DNA of 10,287 nt from Baffinella frigidus (GCA_026770585.1 MU647175.1:103039-113325), one strand, 5' to 3'; positions 1 to 6,340 are shown, counted from the stretch's first letter. The notes: generated from the sequence alone by a model not told the origin. Made by a program: numbers and translations.

Positions 1-118
1 TTGCCAAACAACCAGCGTCAGCGCCGCACATGCTACGCATTGTGCCACTTACTGTACCCCGTGTCGGCCGCTCATACGAGCATTTTCCGGATGGATTCTA
101 ACTTCACCTCCTACGTTG
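1..118 (+). other. Left-edge open stretch, possible upstream exon of the 215-601 gene
   Basis: Two forward frames are open from near the window start to about 118. The frame containing ATG at 91 reads FRMDSNFTSY to 114. A donor GTTGGT at 115 would join that frame in phase 0 to the exon at 215. The better-looking donor GTAAAC at 119 gives a stop if joined from that frame, and instead fits a less protein-like frame (GWILTSPPTL). The exon assignment is therefore unresolved; coding is possible but not shown. Confidence 0.2.
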
Positions 119-134
119 GTAAACACACACCCCC

Positions 135-196
135 CCGTAAACCGTAAACCCCAAACCGTACACCAACCCTCAAACCGTTAACCCGCAAACCCCAAA
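135..196. repeat. Degenerate telomere-like heptamer array
   Basis: The stretch splits into 7-8 base units: CCGTAAA, CCGTAAA, CCCCAAA, CCGTACA, CCAA, CCCTCAAA, CCGTTAA, CCCGCAAA, CCCCAAA. They resemble the plant/algal telomere complement CCCTAAA. It lies directly upstream of the acceptor at 213-214, in a probable intron. It may be an interstitial telomere-like relic or simply a heptamer repeat. Confidence 0.6.
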
Positions 197-214
197 ACTT
201 TACACGCGTATCAG

Positions 215-601
215 GTGACTAAGAAAGAGGCGTGCGAAGCGCTGATGGCAAGGCTGGAGAAGGACATTGCGCGCATCTCCAAGGGCCAGGTCTTCTGCGA
301 GGTCTGTCTCCCGCTCTCTCCCTCTCTCTCTCCCTCTCTCTCTGCCTCTCTCTCCCTCTCTCCCTCTCTCTCTCTCTCCCTCTCTCTCCCTCTCTCTCTC
401 CCTCTCTCTCTCCTGAGCTGACGTGATCATGCGAGACGTCATCCTAACTGCCACAACCGACGAGACGTTATCCTAACTGCCACAACCTTATCCTAACTGC
501 CACAACCTCCTGATTGCCGCATCCGTGGACAGGTGCCCGGACAAGACGGCCTCGCCCGGCCGATGGGCACACAGTCGCGTCCCTTCACGTCCGCCCAGTA
601 G
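215..601 (+). CDS. Unrecognised protein, two 3'-terminal exons (partial, 5' end unresolved)
   Basis: Predicted join 215-301 and 533-601. The first exon follows a CAG acceptor at 212-214 and reads VTKKEACEALMARLEKDIAR then ISKGQVFCE; it looks amphipathic-helical and is GC3-rich. It ends before GTCTGT at 302, or alternatively before GTCTTC at 290; both are phase 0. The second exon starts after the acceptor GGACAG and reads VPGQDGLARPMGTQSRPFTS then AQ and stop TAG at 599-601, again GC3-rich and in matching phase. The intron between them has a long pyrimidine tract and several TCCTAAC branch-point-like motifs. I do not recognise the protein family. Support is codon bias, phase agreement and splice signals only. 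The 5' part is missing or lies in the ambiguous stretch to the left. The 3' flank runs quickly into MITEs. Confidence 0.4.
302..416. repeat. CT-rich microsatellite in intron
   Basis: About 115 bases of CTCTCC/CTCTCT low-complexity sequence start at the predicted donor GTCTGT. The long serine/leucine or arginine/glutamate readings on either strand are products of this simple repeat, not genes. Confidence 0.9.
431..507. repeat. Tandem repeat with unit ending ATCCTAACTGCCACAACC
   Basis: Three copies: two longer ones preceded by GCGAGACGT/CGAGACGT (about 431-458 and 461-487) and a shorter one (488-507). Each contains TCCTAAC, a close match to a eukaryotic branch-point sequence. They lie 25-90 bases upstream of the acceptor at 531-532. 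Confidence 0.8.
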
Positions 602-667
602 CGTGTCAGCATGCCAGCATGTCAGCATGAGGGCGATCAACTTTAGGCGTGATGGGGGTCAACTTTA

Positions 668-904
668 CAGGGGTACCTCGCTCATTAGAAATAGCCTCCC
701 CCTAGGACCCTACAGTAGGCCTACATGGGTACCTCGCTGATGAGAAATTCCCACCCCCCTAGGACCACCATAGGGCCCTAGGCATAAGCCTACTGTAGGG
801 TCGTAGGGGGGGCGGTTTCTTATGAGCGAGGTACCCCCGTATGCCTAGGGCCCTACGGTGGTCCCTAGGGGGGGGGGCGGTTTCTTATGAGCGAGGTACC
901 CCTG
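668..904. mobile_element. TA-MITE, outer copy interrupted by a second copy
   Basis: The left end CAGGGGTACCTCGCTCAT begins at 668 after TA (666-667). The right end GAGCGAGGTACCCCTG finishes at 904 before TA (905-906). Its interior (CCTAGGACCCTACAGTAGG ... CCTAGGGCCCTACGGTGG) is split at the central TA by the element at 724-839. With that removed, the centre reads GTAGGCCTATGCCTAGGG, exactly as in uninterrupted copies at 2831 and 3750. It has no coding capacity. The TA duplication and short terminal inverted repeats suggest a non-autonomous Tc1/mariner-like element. Confidence 0.85.
724..839. mobile_element. TA-MITE, inner nested copy
   Basis: This 116-bp foldback starts CATGGGTACCTCGCTGATGA, ends ATGAGCGAGGTACCCCCG and is flanked by TA at 722-723 and 840-841. 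Its interior is in the opposite orientation to the host copy. It lies at the centre of the copy at 668-904. Confidence 0.85.
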
Positions 905-1022
905 TAGGCATATCAGCATGCGGGTAATCAACTTTAAGCGTGAGGGGGGTCAACTTTACTGAAAGGCACCGTAGTGTGAGTGTGGGGACCGGCTGTCCCG
1001 AGGCGGGCCAACCAGGGTCCTA

Positions 1023-1139
1023 CAGGGGTACCTCGCTCATAAGAAACCGCCCCTTCCTAGAACCCTACAGTAGGCCCATACCTAGGGCCCTATGGTGGTC
1101 CTATGAGGGGGGCAGTTTCTTATGAGTGAGGTACCCCTG
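1023..1139. mobile_element. TA-MITE, complete copy
   Basis: This 117-bp near-palindrome starts CAGGGGTACCTCGCTCATAA and ends TGAGTGAGGTACCCCTG. TA flanks it at 1021-1022 and 1140-1141. The interior CCCTACAGTAGGCCCATACC / TAGGGCCCTATGGTGG is collinear with the outer copy at 668. Confidence 0.88.
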
Positions 1140-1141
1140 TA

Positions 1142-1179
1142 GGAGGAGGAGGCGCTTCCTTATGATCGAGGTACCCCTG
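1142..1179. mobile_element. Solo right terminus of the TA-MITE
   Basis: GGCGCTTCCTTATGATCGAG then GTACCCCTG matches only the right end of the family. It follows directly on the copy at 1023-1139 and ends before TA at 1180-1181. The left half is absent. Confidence 0.7.
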
Positions 1180-1191
1180 TACAGGCCTGTA

Positions 1192-1325
1192 CAGGGGAAC
1201 CTCGCTCGTATGAAACCAACCCACCCTAGGACCCTGCAGTAGGACCAGGCCTAGCTAGGGCCCTCTGGTAATCTTAGGGCCCTATGGTAATCCTAGGGGG
1301 GTTTCTTATGAGCGAGGTATCCCTG
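1192..1325. mobile_element. TA-MITE, diverged copy
   Basis: The left end CAGGGGAACCTCGCTCGTAT follows TA (1190-1191). The right end ATGAGCGAGGTATCCCTG stops at 1325 and is followed by CA rather than TA. A short internal duplication (AGGGCCCTCTGGTAATC and AGGGCCCTATGGTAATC) makes this copy longer (134 bp). Confidence 0.75.
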
Positions 1326-1595
1326 CACCTCGGCGATAAGGACCCCCCCCCCCCCCTTCCCCCCATAGGACCACGGTAGGGCCATACATGGGACTACTGT
1401 ACTGGGGTACCTCCCTCATAAGAAACCGCTCCCCCCCCCTAGGACCACCATAGGACCCTAGGCATGGTCCTACTGTAGGGTCCTCGGGGTGCGTTTTCTT
1501 ATGAGCGAGGTACCCATGTAGGGTCCTAGGGTGGGTGCGCCTCCCTAGGAGCCCCCCCGCTCTTAAGAGCCCTCCTAAAGAGCGAGGTACCCCTG
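1326..1595. mobile_element. TA-MITE, degenerate outer copy interrupted by another copy
   Basis: The left end is worn (CACCTCGGCGATAAGGA then a C run). The interior TAGGACCACGGTAGGGCC...CTACTGTA is broken at 1400-1401 and resumes at 1519 as TAGGGTCCTAGGGTGGG. The right end GAGCGAGGTACCCCTG finishes at 1595 before TA. With the 1402-1518 copy removed, the interior reads CTACTGTAGGGTCCTAGG, as in intact copies. Confidence 0.7.
1402..1518. mobile_element. TA-MITE, inner nested copy
   Basis: This 117-bp copy runs from CTGGGGTACCTCCCTCATAA to ATGAGCGAGGTACCCATG, flanked by TA (1400-1401 and 1519-1520). It is inserted in the worn copy 1326-1595. Confidence 0.82.
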
Positions 1596-1668
1596 TAGTG
1601 GCCGCGCCTGCACGTATATATACCCCCTAAGTGGCCATGCCCTCAAATTTGTAGGCCAAGAGGTCCTA

Positions 1669-1852
1669 GGCAGGTCCTAGGGTCCTACGGTAGGGCGTAT
1701 GCGCTACTGGGCACTTGAGGGATACTCAGAAATGTAACAGAGGTATCGTTAATAAAAATAAACGTCCGCCACTCAGGGCCACTGTAGGGTTCTAGAGATC
1801 CCTAAGTGACCAGTAGGTGCATACGCCCTATCGTAGGGCCCTAAGACCTGCC
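1669..1852. mobile_element. Foldback element with 55-bp arms, different from the TA-MITE
   Basis: The left arm 1669-1723 (GGCAGGTCCTAGGGTCC ... CACTTGAGGGAT) pairs with the right arm 1798-1852 (ATCCCTAAGTGACC ... AAGACCTGCC) over nearly their whole length. A 74-base AT-rich loop lies between them. No target duplication is clear. Its motifs CCTAGG, TACGGTAGGG and GCATACGCC overlap in style with the other foldbacks here. Confidence 0.75.
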
Positions 1853-1867
1853 TACTAGGGCTTCCAC

Positions 1868-2077
1868 GTGCGATTATTCGCCCGTTGGTCACTTGAGGGC
1901 TATCATCTAGGCCTACAGGGGTACCGATTCTTGACGACGCGGTGTGAGGACCGGGTCCGGGATGGGCCCGCCTCAGGGGAAAAGGGCTCCAAGGGTGAGT
2001 CCTTTATCGGGGGCGGTGGCCCTCGCCTGGCAGCCAACGTGAGGCGCACATCCCATCTTCGTAGGCCAACGGCCTGA
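1868..2077 (+). other. Open frame with exon-like signals, unproven
   Basis: The frame is open for 210 bases. Within it, 1919-1994 is bounded by the acceptor-like CCTACAG and a strong donor-like AAGG|GTGAGT, and reads GYRFLTTRCEDRVRDGPASG then EKGSK. However, the acceptor-like CAG is part of TACAGGGGTACC (1914-1925), identical to a TA-MITE terminus. No family is recognisable. It could be an exon, an exon remnant or chance. Confidence 0.18.
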
Positions 2078-2215
2078 AAATGGGGTAGTTAGGCATACGG
2101 CATTGCCTAGGACCTCCTACCGTAGGCCGAGGGATTCTAGGACCAAAAGGTCTCGGCCTACGGTAGGAGGTCCTAGGCAATCCCGTAAGACTAACTACCC
2201 CATTTTTGGTCAGTT
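2068..2215. mobile_element. Foldback element B (148 bp)
   Basis: The left arm AACGGCCTGAAAATGGGG...TAGGACC and the right arm ending AACTACCCCATTTTTGGTCA form an almost complete hairpin around a short AAAAG centre. A near-identical reverse-complement half of it lies at 9697-9788 in carbonic anhydrase intron 3, so it is a dispersed element. Confidence 0.8.
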
Positions 2216-2225
2216 ACCCCATTAA

Positions 2226-2288
2226 TCTGCGGAACGCCGCTTCGACGCCTCCACCAGCGCGTTGGCGCTGGGGCACATGGAGGAGTAA
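2226..2288 (+). other. Short coding-like fragment ending in TAA at a MITE border
   Basis: The forward frame reads SAERRFDASTSALALGHMEE then stop TAA (2286-2288), with almost every third position G or C. The reverse strand over the same bases also reads well (MCPSANALVEASKRRSAD, stop), so the strand is ambiguous. No AG acceptor precedes the forward reading before an in-frame TAA at 2223. It may be the last exon remnant of a gene broken by the flanking elements. Confidence 0.2.
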
Positions 2289-2535
2289 CAGGGGCACCTC
2301 GCTCATAAGAAACTGCCCCCCCCCCCTACAGGGGTACCTCGCTCATAAGAAACGCCCACCCCCATAGGATCGCCATAGGGCCCTAGGCATGGTCCTACTG
2401 TAGGGTCCTAGGGGGGGGGCGGTTTCTTACGAGCGAGGTGCCCCTGTAGGACCACCGTAGGGCTTTAGACTTAGTGCTTCTGTAGGGTCCTGGGCGGACA
2501 GAAGGAGGCGGTTTCTTATGAGCGAGGTACCCCTG
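2289..2535. mobile_element. TA-MITE, outer copy interrupted by another copy
   Basis: The left arm CAGGGGCACCTCGCTCATAA begins at 2289. The C run is broken at TA 2327-2328, and the interior resumes at 2449 (GGACCACCGTAGGGC) and ends GAGCGAGGTACCCCTG at 2535 before TA. The rejoined site reads CCCCCTAGGACCACC, matching intact copies. The left flank is TAA, so the first TA overlaps a possible stop codon. Confidence 0.83.
2329..2446. mobile_element. TA-MITE, inner nested copy
   Basis: This 118-bp copy runs from CAGGGGTACCTCGCTCATAA to ACGAGCGAGGTGCCCCTG, flanked by TA at 2327-2328 and 2447-2448. The interior is CCATAGGGCCCTAGGCATGG / CCTACTGTAGGGTCCTAGG. Confidence 0.87.
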
Positions 2536-2570
2536 TAAGTCCCTCCGACCCCACCACTCGATGCGCTTGT

Positions 2571-2689
2571 GAGGCTCGTCACCTGTCCGACCGAGGCTCG
2601 TCACCTGTCCGACCGAGGCTCGTCACCTGTCCGACCGAGGCTCGTCACCTGTCCGACCGAGGCTCGTCACCTATCCGACCGAGGCTCAC
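2571..2689. repeat. 22-bp tandem array, about 5.4 copies
   Basis: The unit starts GAGGCTCGTCACCTGTCC and ends GACC. Copies begin at 2571, 2593, 2615, 2637 and 2659, and a partial one at 2681. The first four are identical and the fifth has a single G to A change, which suggests recent expansion. From 2690 to 2828 I see no gene or other clear element. Confidence 0.95.
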
Positions 2690-2830
2690 ATTGTGGGGCT
2701 CTACGCCGGTTAGAATGAAAAGTTACTACACATAAGCATCATACTAGTAATTGCAAAGGGGTCGTAGTGCAAAGTTTTAAGGTGAAGACGAAGCGGTCGC
2801 GTCTGGATGACATGGAATACATTTCTTGTA

Positions 2831-2947
2831 CAGGGGTACCTCGATTACAAGAAAACGCCTCCCCGTAGGACCCTACAGTAGGCCTATGCCTAGGGCCCTA
2901 TGGTGGTCCTTGGAGGGTGACGTTTTCTTGTAGTCGAGGTACCCCTG
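2831..2947. mobile_element. TA-MITE, subfamily with altered inner arms
   Basis: The outer termini CAGGGGTACCTCG and CGAGGTACCCCTG and the centre AGTAGGCCTATGCCTAGGGC match the family. The inner arm is changed symmetrically, however: ATTACAAGAAAACG on the left and CGTTTTCTTGTAGT on the right, instead of CTCATAAGAAACCG and CGGTTTCTTATGAG. TA flanks are at 2829-2830 and 2948-2949. Confidence 0.88.
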
Positions 2948-2970
2948 TAATGTTTGGTCACGCGGTGCAG

Positions 2971-3022
2971 CACTTCATTTGTAAAAGAACTCGTCACACT
3001 TCATTTGTAAAAGAACTCGTCA
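2971..3022. repeat. 26-bp perfect tandem duplication
   Basis: CACTTCATTTGTAAAAGAAC followed by TCGTCA occurs at 2971-2996 and again at 2997-3022 without change. Confidence 0.95.
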
Positions 3023-3749
3023 TATGTTCGTACCCGTGGTACTTCCACTCAGCGGACTCCGAAGGGATTTTGAATAACCCCTACCGGTAAGCGATAAGAC
3101 CTGGCCAAAGTACCAGTACACATTGATAGTCTACCACTTGACTTCTTCCTCTCAAGAAAAGCGATTTTTGCGTTTCTTACGCTGAAATCGAGAAAGGAAG
3201 AATAAGCCTGAGGAAATACCTGAAAGGTTATGAACTCGAAGGGGGCAAAAAGATCAGATCTATAGGGAAACATGAAAAATAGATGAACCGAATCGGCTTT
3301 TGACAAAAAGAGACGCCCGTTTTACCCCGTGCCACCTTCTTTTTTGCCGTTTGCTTTCCTTTTTGCCGATTTTGCTTTTGCCGTTCGAGTCAACAGGTTA
3401 GGGTTTTTCTACGAATCTCGATCCAGAAAATCGGGGAAATAGAGGCCTCGCCGCGGCCGTTCCGAGACCGATTTTGATAGTGTTTTTGTCCCGACCTTTT
3501 GACCGGTGTCGGGTACCACTTTATTTAGTCAACCACAGGAATACCCGGTGCCCAATGCTCAACCCGGATTCTGGACCGGAGACCGGAGACCAACCCCCCC
3601 AAATGGAGGGGGGGGTTGAAAAAAAATAAGGGGTTTGAAAACAAAATGTTTTTTTGGGGGGGGGGCTGACCTTGGTGACTAAAAAACTTGTCTTTTCAAG
3701 AAGCACTATGTGCACTAGTCGCCGTTTGCGAACCTGGAGAAGCCAGTCA
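3023..3749. other. No credible gene; T-rich and hairpin-forming DNA
   Basis: Readings on either strand are short and look non-coding. About 3184-3204 matches, in reverse complement, the TTATTCTTCCTTTCTCGAT stretch that precedes repeat D copies. At 3340-3400 TTTTTGCCG-like motifs recur. At 3591-3618 CAACCCCCCC and GGGGGGGGTTG form a G/C-rich hairpin, followed by a second long G run near 3656-3664. Confidence 0.6.
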
Positions 3750-3884
3750 CAGGGGTGCCTCGCTCATAAGAATCCGCGCCCCCCTCTGACCCTACAGTAG
3801 GCCTATGCCTAGGCCCCTACAGTGGTCCTAGGGGAGGGCGCTTTCTTGTGAGCGACCGGAGACTTTCTTGTGAGCGACCGGAGG
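3750..3884. mobile_element. TA-MITE copy with lost right terminus and 22-bp duplication
   Basis: The left end CAGGGGTGCCTCGCTCATAA and centre CAGTAGGCCTATGCCTAGG are present. The right arm stops at TTTCTTGTGAGCGA; the terminal GGTACCCCTG is missing. Instead CTTTCTTGTGAGCGACCGGA plus two bases is tandemly repeated at 3841-3862 and 3863-3884. Confidence 0.8.
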
Positions 3885-3894
3885 CTGGCGGGAC

Positions 3895-4945
3895 CAAACA
3901 CTAGATTTTGAGGAAGGAGGAATAAGCTTTTCCCTTGTTCTTCCTTTCTCGATCCGTAAGAATCGCCAATCCTCCTTCAGGTCCTTGAGGTTTTGATTTC
4001 TCCCATCATAGCCCAACGACACGCCTTTCCGTAGAAAAGATCTGCAGAGAAAGCATTTTTGCTTTCGGGTCGCATTGAGCTCTCCAGTGCAGAGGCTCGT
4101 GAAGAGGGGATACAGGGTGGTTCTCTTGGGGCGTTTGATTGCTTTCAAAATAGGAGCGCGCTCGCACACACACCGAACCCATGAGACTCATGGCATCCCA
4201 TGGTTGAGGCATACGAGCTTCAACCACGGATACCCCAGATGTCAACAGGGAGCAAGATTCCAAAAGGTGAAAGGGATTGTGTGTGTGGGTGGGGTGAGGA
4301 CAGCCAGACACCAAAGATGAGACAAGTTTCAAAAGAGAGGATTGTGTGGAGGTGTGAATTCATGTCAGCAAGAGAGAAATAAGGTGGATGTGAAGAGGGA
4401 GGGGGAAGAGCGAAGTTTGTTAAGTTGGTACACGTCAGTTTCGGGTTATCCAGATATCAAATGGGAGGGGAGGGGATATGGTGGTGCAGGGGTTCTCCCC
4501 AACATAGGTCAGTAGAGTTACGGGCAAGCAATGCATGAGTTATAAATCCTAATGTGCCTCGAAGTGTGAGTGTGAGTTAGCAGGGTTAAGTCCAGCCACG
4601 TGTTAGAAAATCAACATTACGAGTTTAGTAAAGCAACGAGTGTATCAGTGGTCCCCCGCCTTTCAATAAGGTTCCTGTTACTCCACTCGGAGTCTGAACA
4701 TTTCGCCTAAGTCAACTCCCCCTGAAAGCCAGCGCCTTAAGTCAAATACCGGCACTTATTGACACTTTTTGACTTTATTCGAAAGAGAATTGCACGGCGC
4801 AGAATTGAGGCGAGTTTAGGAAGGCGTTTGGGGTCTACACCAGCACCTTCCTAACCAAGAGACTGCCACTACCCATAAGGGGGGATCACCAAGGTCAGTC
4901 CACATTAGCGTCCATTTCCCTGGTTTTCCACCGCAGAGCAGCCAT
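3895..4945 (+). repeat. Dispersed repeat D, copy 1 (interrupted by E left arm)
   Basis: The copy shares long collinear blocks with copies at 5080 and 6984: AGGTCCTTGAGGTTTT, CCAACGACACGCC, TCTCCAGTGCAGAGGCTCGT, CGCTCGCACACACACCGAAC, a CAACCACGGATACCCCA hairpin, and CCCGCCTTTCAATAAGGTTC. The 3' part (TTGACTTTATTCGAAAG ... AAGAGACTGCCACTACC) resumes at about 4754 after the E left arm. Antisense readings share short similar peptides between copies but are broken by frameshifts, so it looks non-coding. The family is not recognised. It could be a SINE/TRIM-like or other non-autonomous element. Confidence 0.75.
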
Positions 4946-5033
4946 GGTGGCCGGGTCCATCTAAACGAAAACATGGAAAAGTTGACTTAGGGGAGCTTGT
5001 TGACTTAGCTGAAATCTTGTGGCTCGGAGTGTA
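4684..5033. repeat. Inverted-repeat element E, copy 1, arms flanking the D tail
   Basis: The left arm CACTCGGAGTCTGAACATTT ... CTTAAGTCAAATACCGG (4684-4753) and right arm CCGGGTCCATCTAAACGAAA ... CTTGTGGCTCGGAGTGT (4951-5033) are imperfect inverted repeats rich in CTAAGTCAAC/GTTGACTTAG. Both are present at 8643-8798 with only a short centre. Here the D tail lies between them. Confidence 0.7.
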
Positions 5034-5079
5034 CTCGCCATCCCCGCTGGGAAAAGGAGGTTTTGCGCTTTACAATCTC

Positions 5080-5700
5080 TTATTCTTCCTTTCTCGATTC
5101 CAGCGCGAGAAACGGCCCTTTAGGTCCTTTAGGTTTTAATTTCTCCCAACATATGCCAACGACACGCCCTTCCGTAGAAAGGACTGCAAAGAAAGCATGT
5201 TTGCTTTCGGATCGCGTTTCGCTCTCCAGTGCAGAGGCTCGTGAAGAGGGGATACAGGGTGGCTCTGTTGGGGTGTTTGAGTTAACCCAAAAGGATCGCG
5301 CTCGCACACACACCGAACCCAAGTCAGCCTTCATGAGGCTCATGGTATCCCATGGTTGAAGTTTAAGAGTTTCAACCACGGATACCCCACAAGGTGACAG
5401 GGATTGTGGGGGGGTGTGGGGTGTGGGGTGTGGGGTGTGGGGTGTGGGGGGTGGGGGGTGATCAGTCAGACACCAAGAGATGAAAGGGGAGAAGTGTGGT
5501 TGTGCAGGGGTTTGTCCCGGTTGACGTAAGTCAGCAAAGTTAAGGGAAATCCAAGCGTGGTTTATCCTAATGTACTTCGAAACGTCAGGGGGAGTCAGCA
5601 GAGTTAAGTGTAACCAAGTGAACGTTAGCAACACAATTTAGCATAGCAACGAGAGTATCAGTAACCTCCCGCCTTTCAACAAGGTTCCTTTAGGCTCCTG
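5080..5700 (+). repeat. Dispersed repeat D, copy 2
   Basis: The copy starts at TTATTCTTCCTTTCTCGAT and is collinear with copy 1 through CCGCCTTTCAACAAGGTTCC, after which similarity is lost. Its internal hairpin GGTATCCCATGGTTGAAG / TTTCAACCACGGATACC is retained. It carries an expanded TGTGGGG tract. Antisense it is open for about 180 codons, but the other copies break this frame. Confidence 0.8.
5407..5460. repeat. TGTGGGG microsatellite
   Basis: Five near-perfect GTGTGGG/TGTGGGG heptamers are followed by GGGGGG runs. The tract is prone to G-quadruplex formation on the + strand. Copies 1 and 3 of D have only short GTGTGGG-like sequence here, so the expansion is specific to this copy. Confidence 0.9.
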
Positions 5701-5736
5701 TCGCCCGCCATCCTCACCCGGCGCCTACACACACGT

Positions 5737-6015
5737 TTGAGAGTCCTATTCTGTCCCCCCCTTTTAAAAAAAAAGTTACGCGTGATGCAGCCCCTCCTGG
5801 AAGAATTCGTTCCTCTCCTCTGTCCCCGCATCCCTCTCTTCCCTCCCTCCCTCCCTCTCCCCCTCCTCCTTCCTTCCCCCCCCCCCCTCCATCCTTGCTC
5901 CCCCCATCCCTCTCTTCCCTCCTTCCACCCTCTCTCCGACCTGCCCTCCCTCCTTCCGCCCCCCCCGCCCCCTCGCTCCCTCCTCAGCGCCTCTGCTCCT
6001 CCCTCAGTGCCTCTC
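5737..6015. repeat. Polypyrimidine tract (CCCTCCCT-like)
   Basis: Nearly all C and T from 5805 to 6015, after AAAAAAAAAG at 5767. The proline/leucine/serine-rich readings are low-complexity. Between 6016 and 6340 I see no gene and no recognisable element. Confidence 0.85.
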
Positions 6016-6340
6016 CCGTGGAGCCCCTGTTCTGCTTCTTGTTACGTTTGTCATTATCAGTTTGTTATTGCAAGGTTCAGTTTTTATCTCTTTGTCTTTT
6101 GGAGTGGTTGTATGCTGCTTGGTGAATTTTACGGATGGCGTTCAGTTCAGTTTTAAAGTTAGCTGGGCACGAGTGCCCGAAAATCCCTTCGTTCAAGTAT
6201 CATGATGGCCCTCTGTGTGGTATTCAGGCTGTCTCCTAGGCTGCGGGTGGCGCAGCCATGATTTCAAGGCAAGCCTGGACCCCGCTCGTACGTTCATAGA
6301 GGTCACGAGGCGCGCGGCTTTGGGAATAGAGAGGACCCGG

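Larger units (their letters stand above)
621..960. repeat. Pair of about 46-bp direct repeats flanking a MITE nest
   Basis: TCAGCATG, GATCAACTTTA and GGGGGTCAACTTTA occur in the same order at 621-667 and, with a few changes (AATCAACTTTAAGCGTG), at 913-959. The MITE nest at 668-904 is inserted at the TA that ends the first copy. In the second copy the same TA is followed by CTGAAAGG, so it resembles an unoccupied site. Confidence 0.7.

Noticed and set aside
200-454. Antisense Arg/Glu-rich reading over the CT microsatellite
   Set aside because: Simple-sequence translation with no independent support.
2571-3022. 22-bp and 26-bp tandem repeats considered as a CRISPR-like array
   Set aside because: Units are directly adjacent with no spacers, and the context is eukaryotic.
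3405-3416. GGTTAGGGTTTT as a telomere site
   Set aside because: A single short match without repetition; expected by chance in T-rich DNA.
3828-4332. Antisense open readings of 108-113 codons in repeat D copy 1
   Set aside because: They overlap each other in different frames, begin in a MITE relic and do not match a recognised protein.
5080-5634. 184-codon antisense open reading in repeat D copy 2
   Set aside because: The frame is broken in copies 1 and 3, the His/Pro/Thr-rich part comes from the TGTGGGG microsatellite, and differences between copies look unselected.
5737-6156. 139-codon open reading rich in Pro, Leu and Ser on the + strand
   Set aside because: It is the translation of a polypyrimidine tract. 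It has no domain and no balanced codon use, and the tail after the tract is unremarkable.
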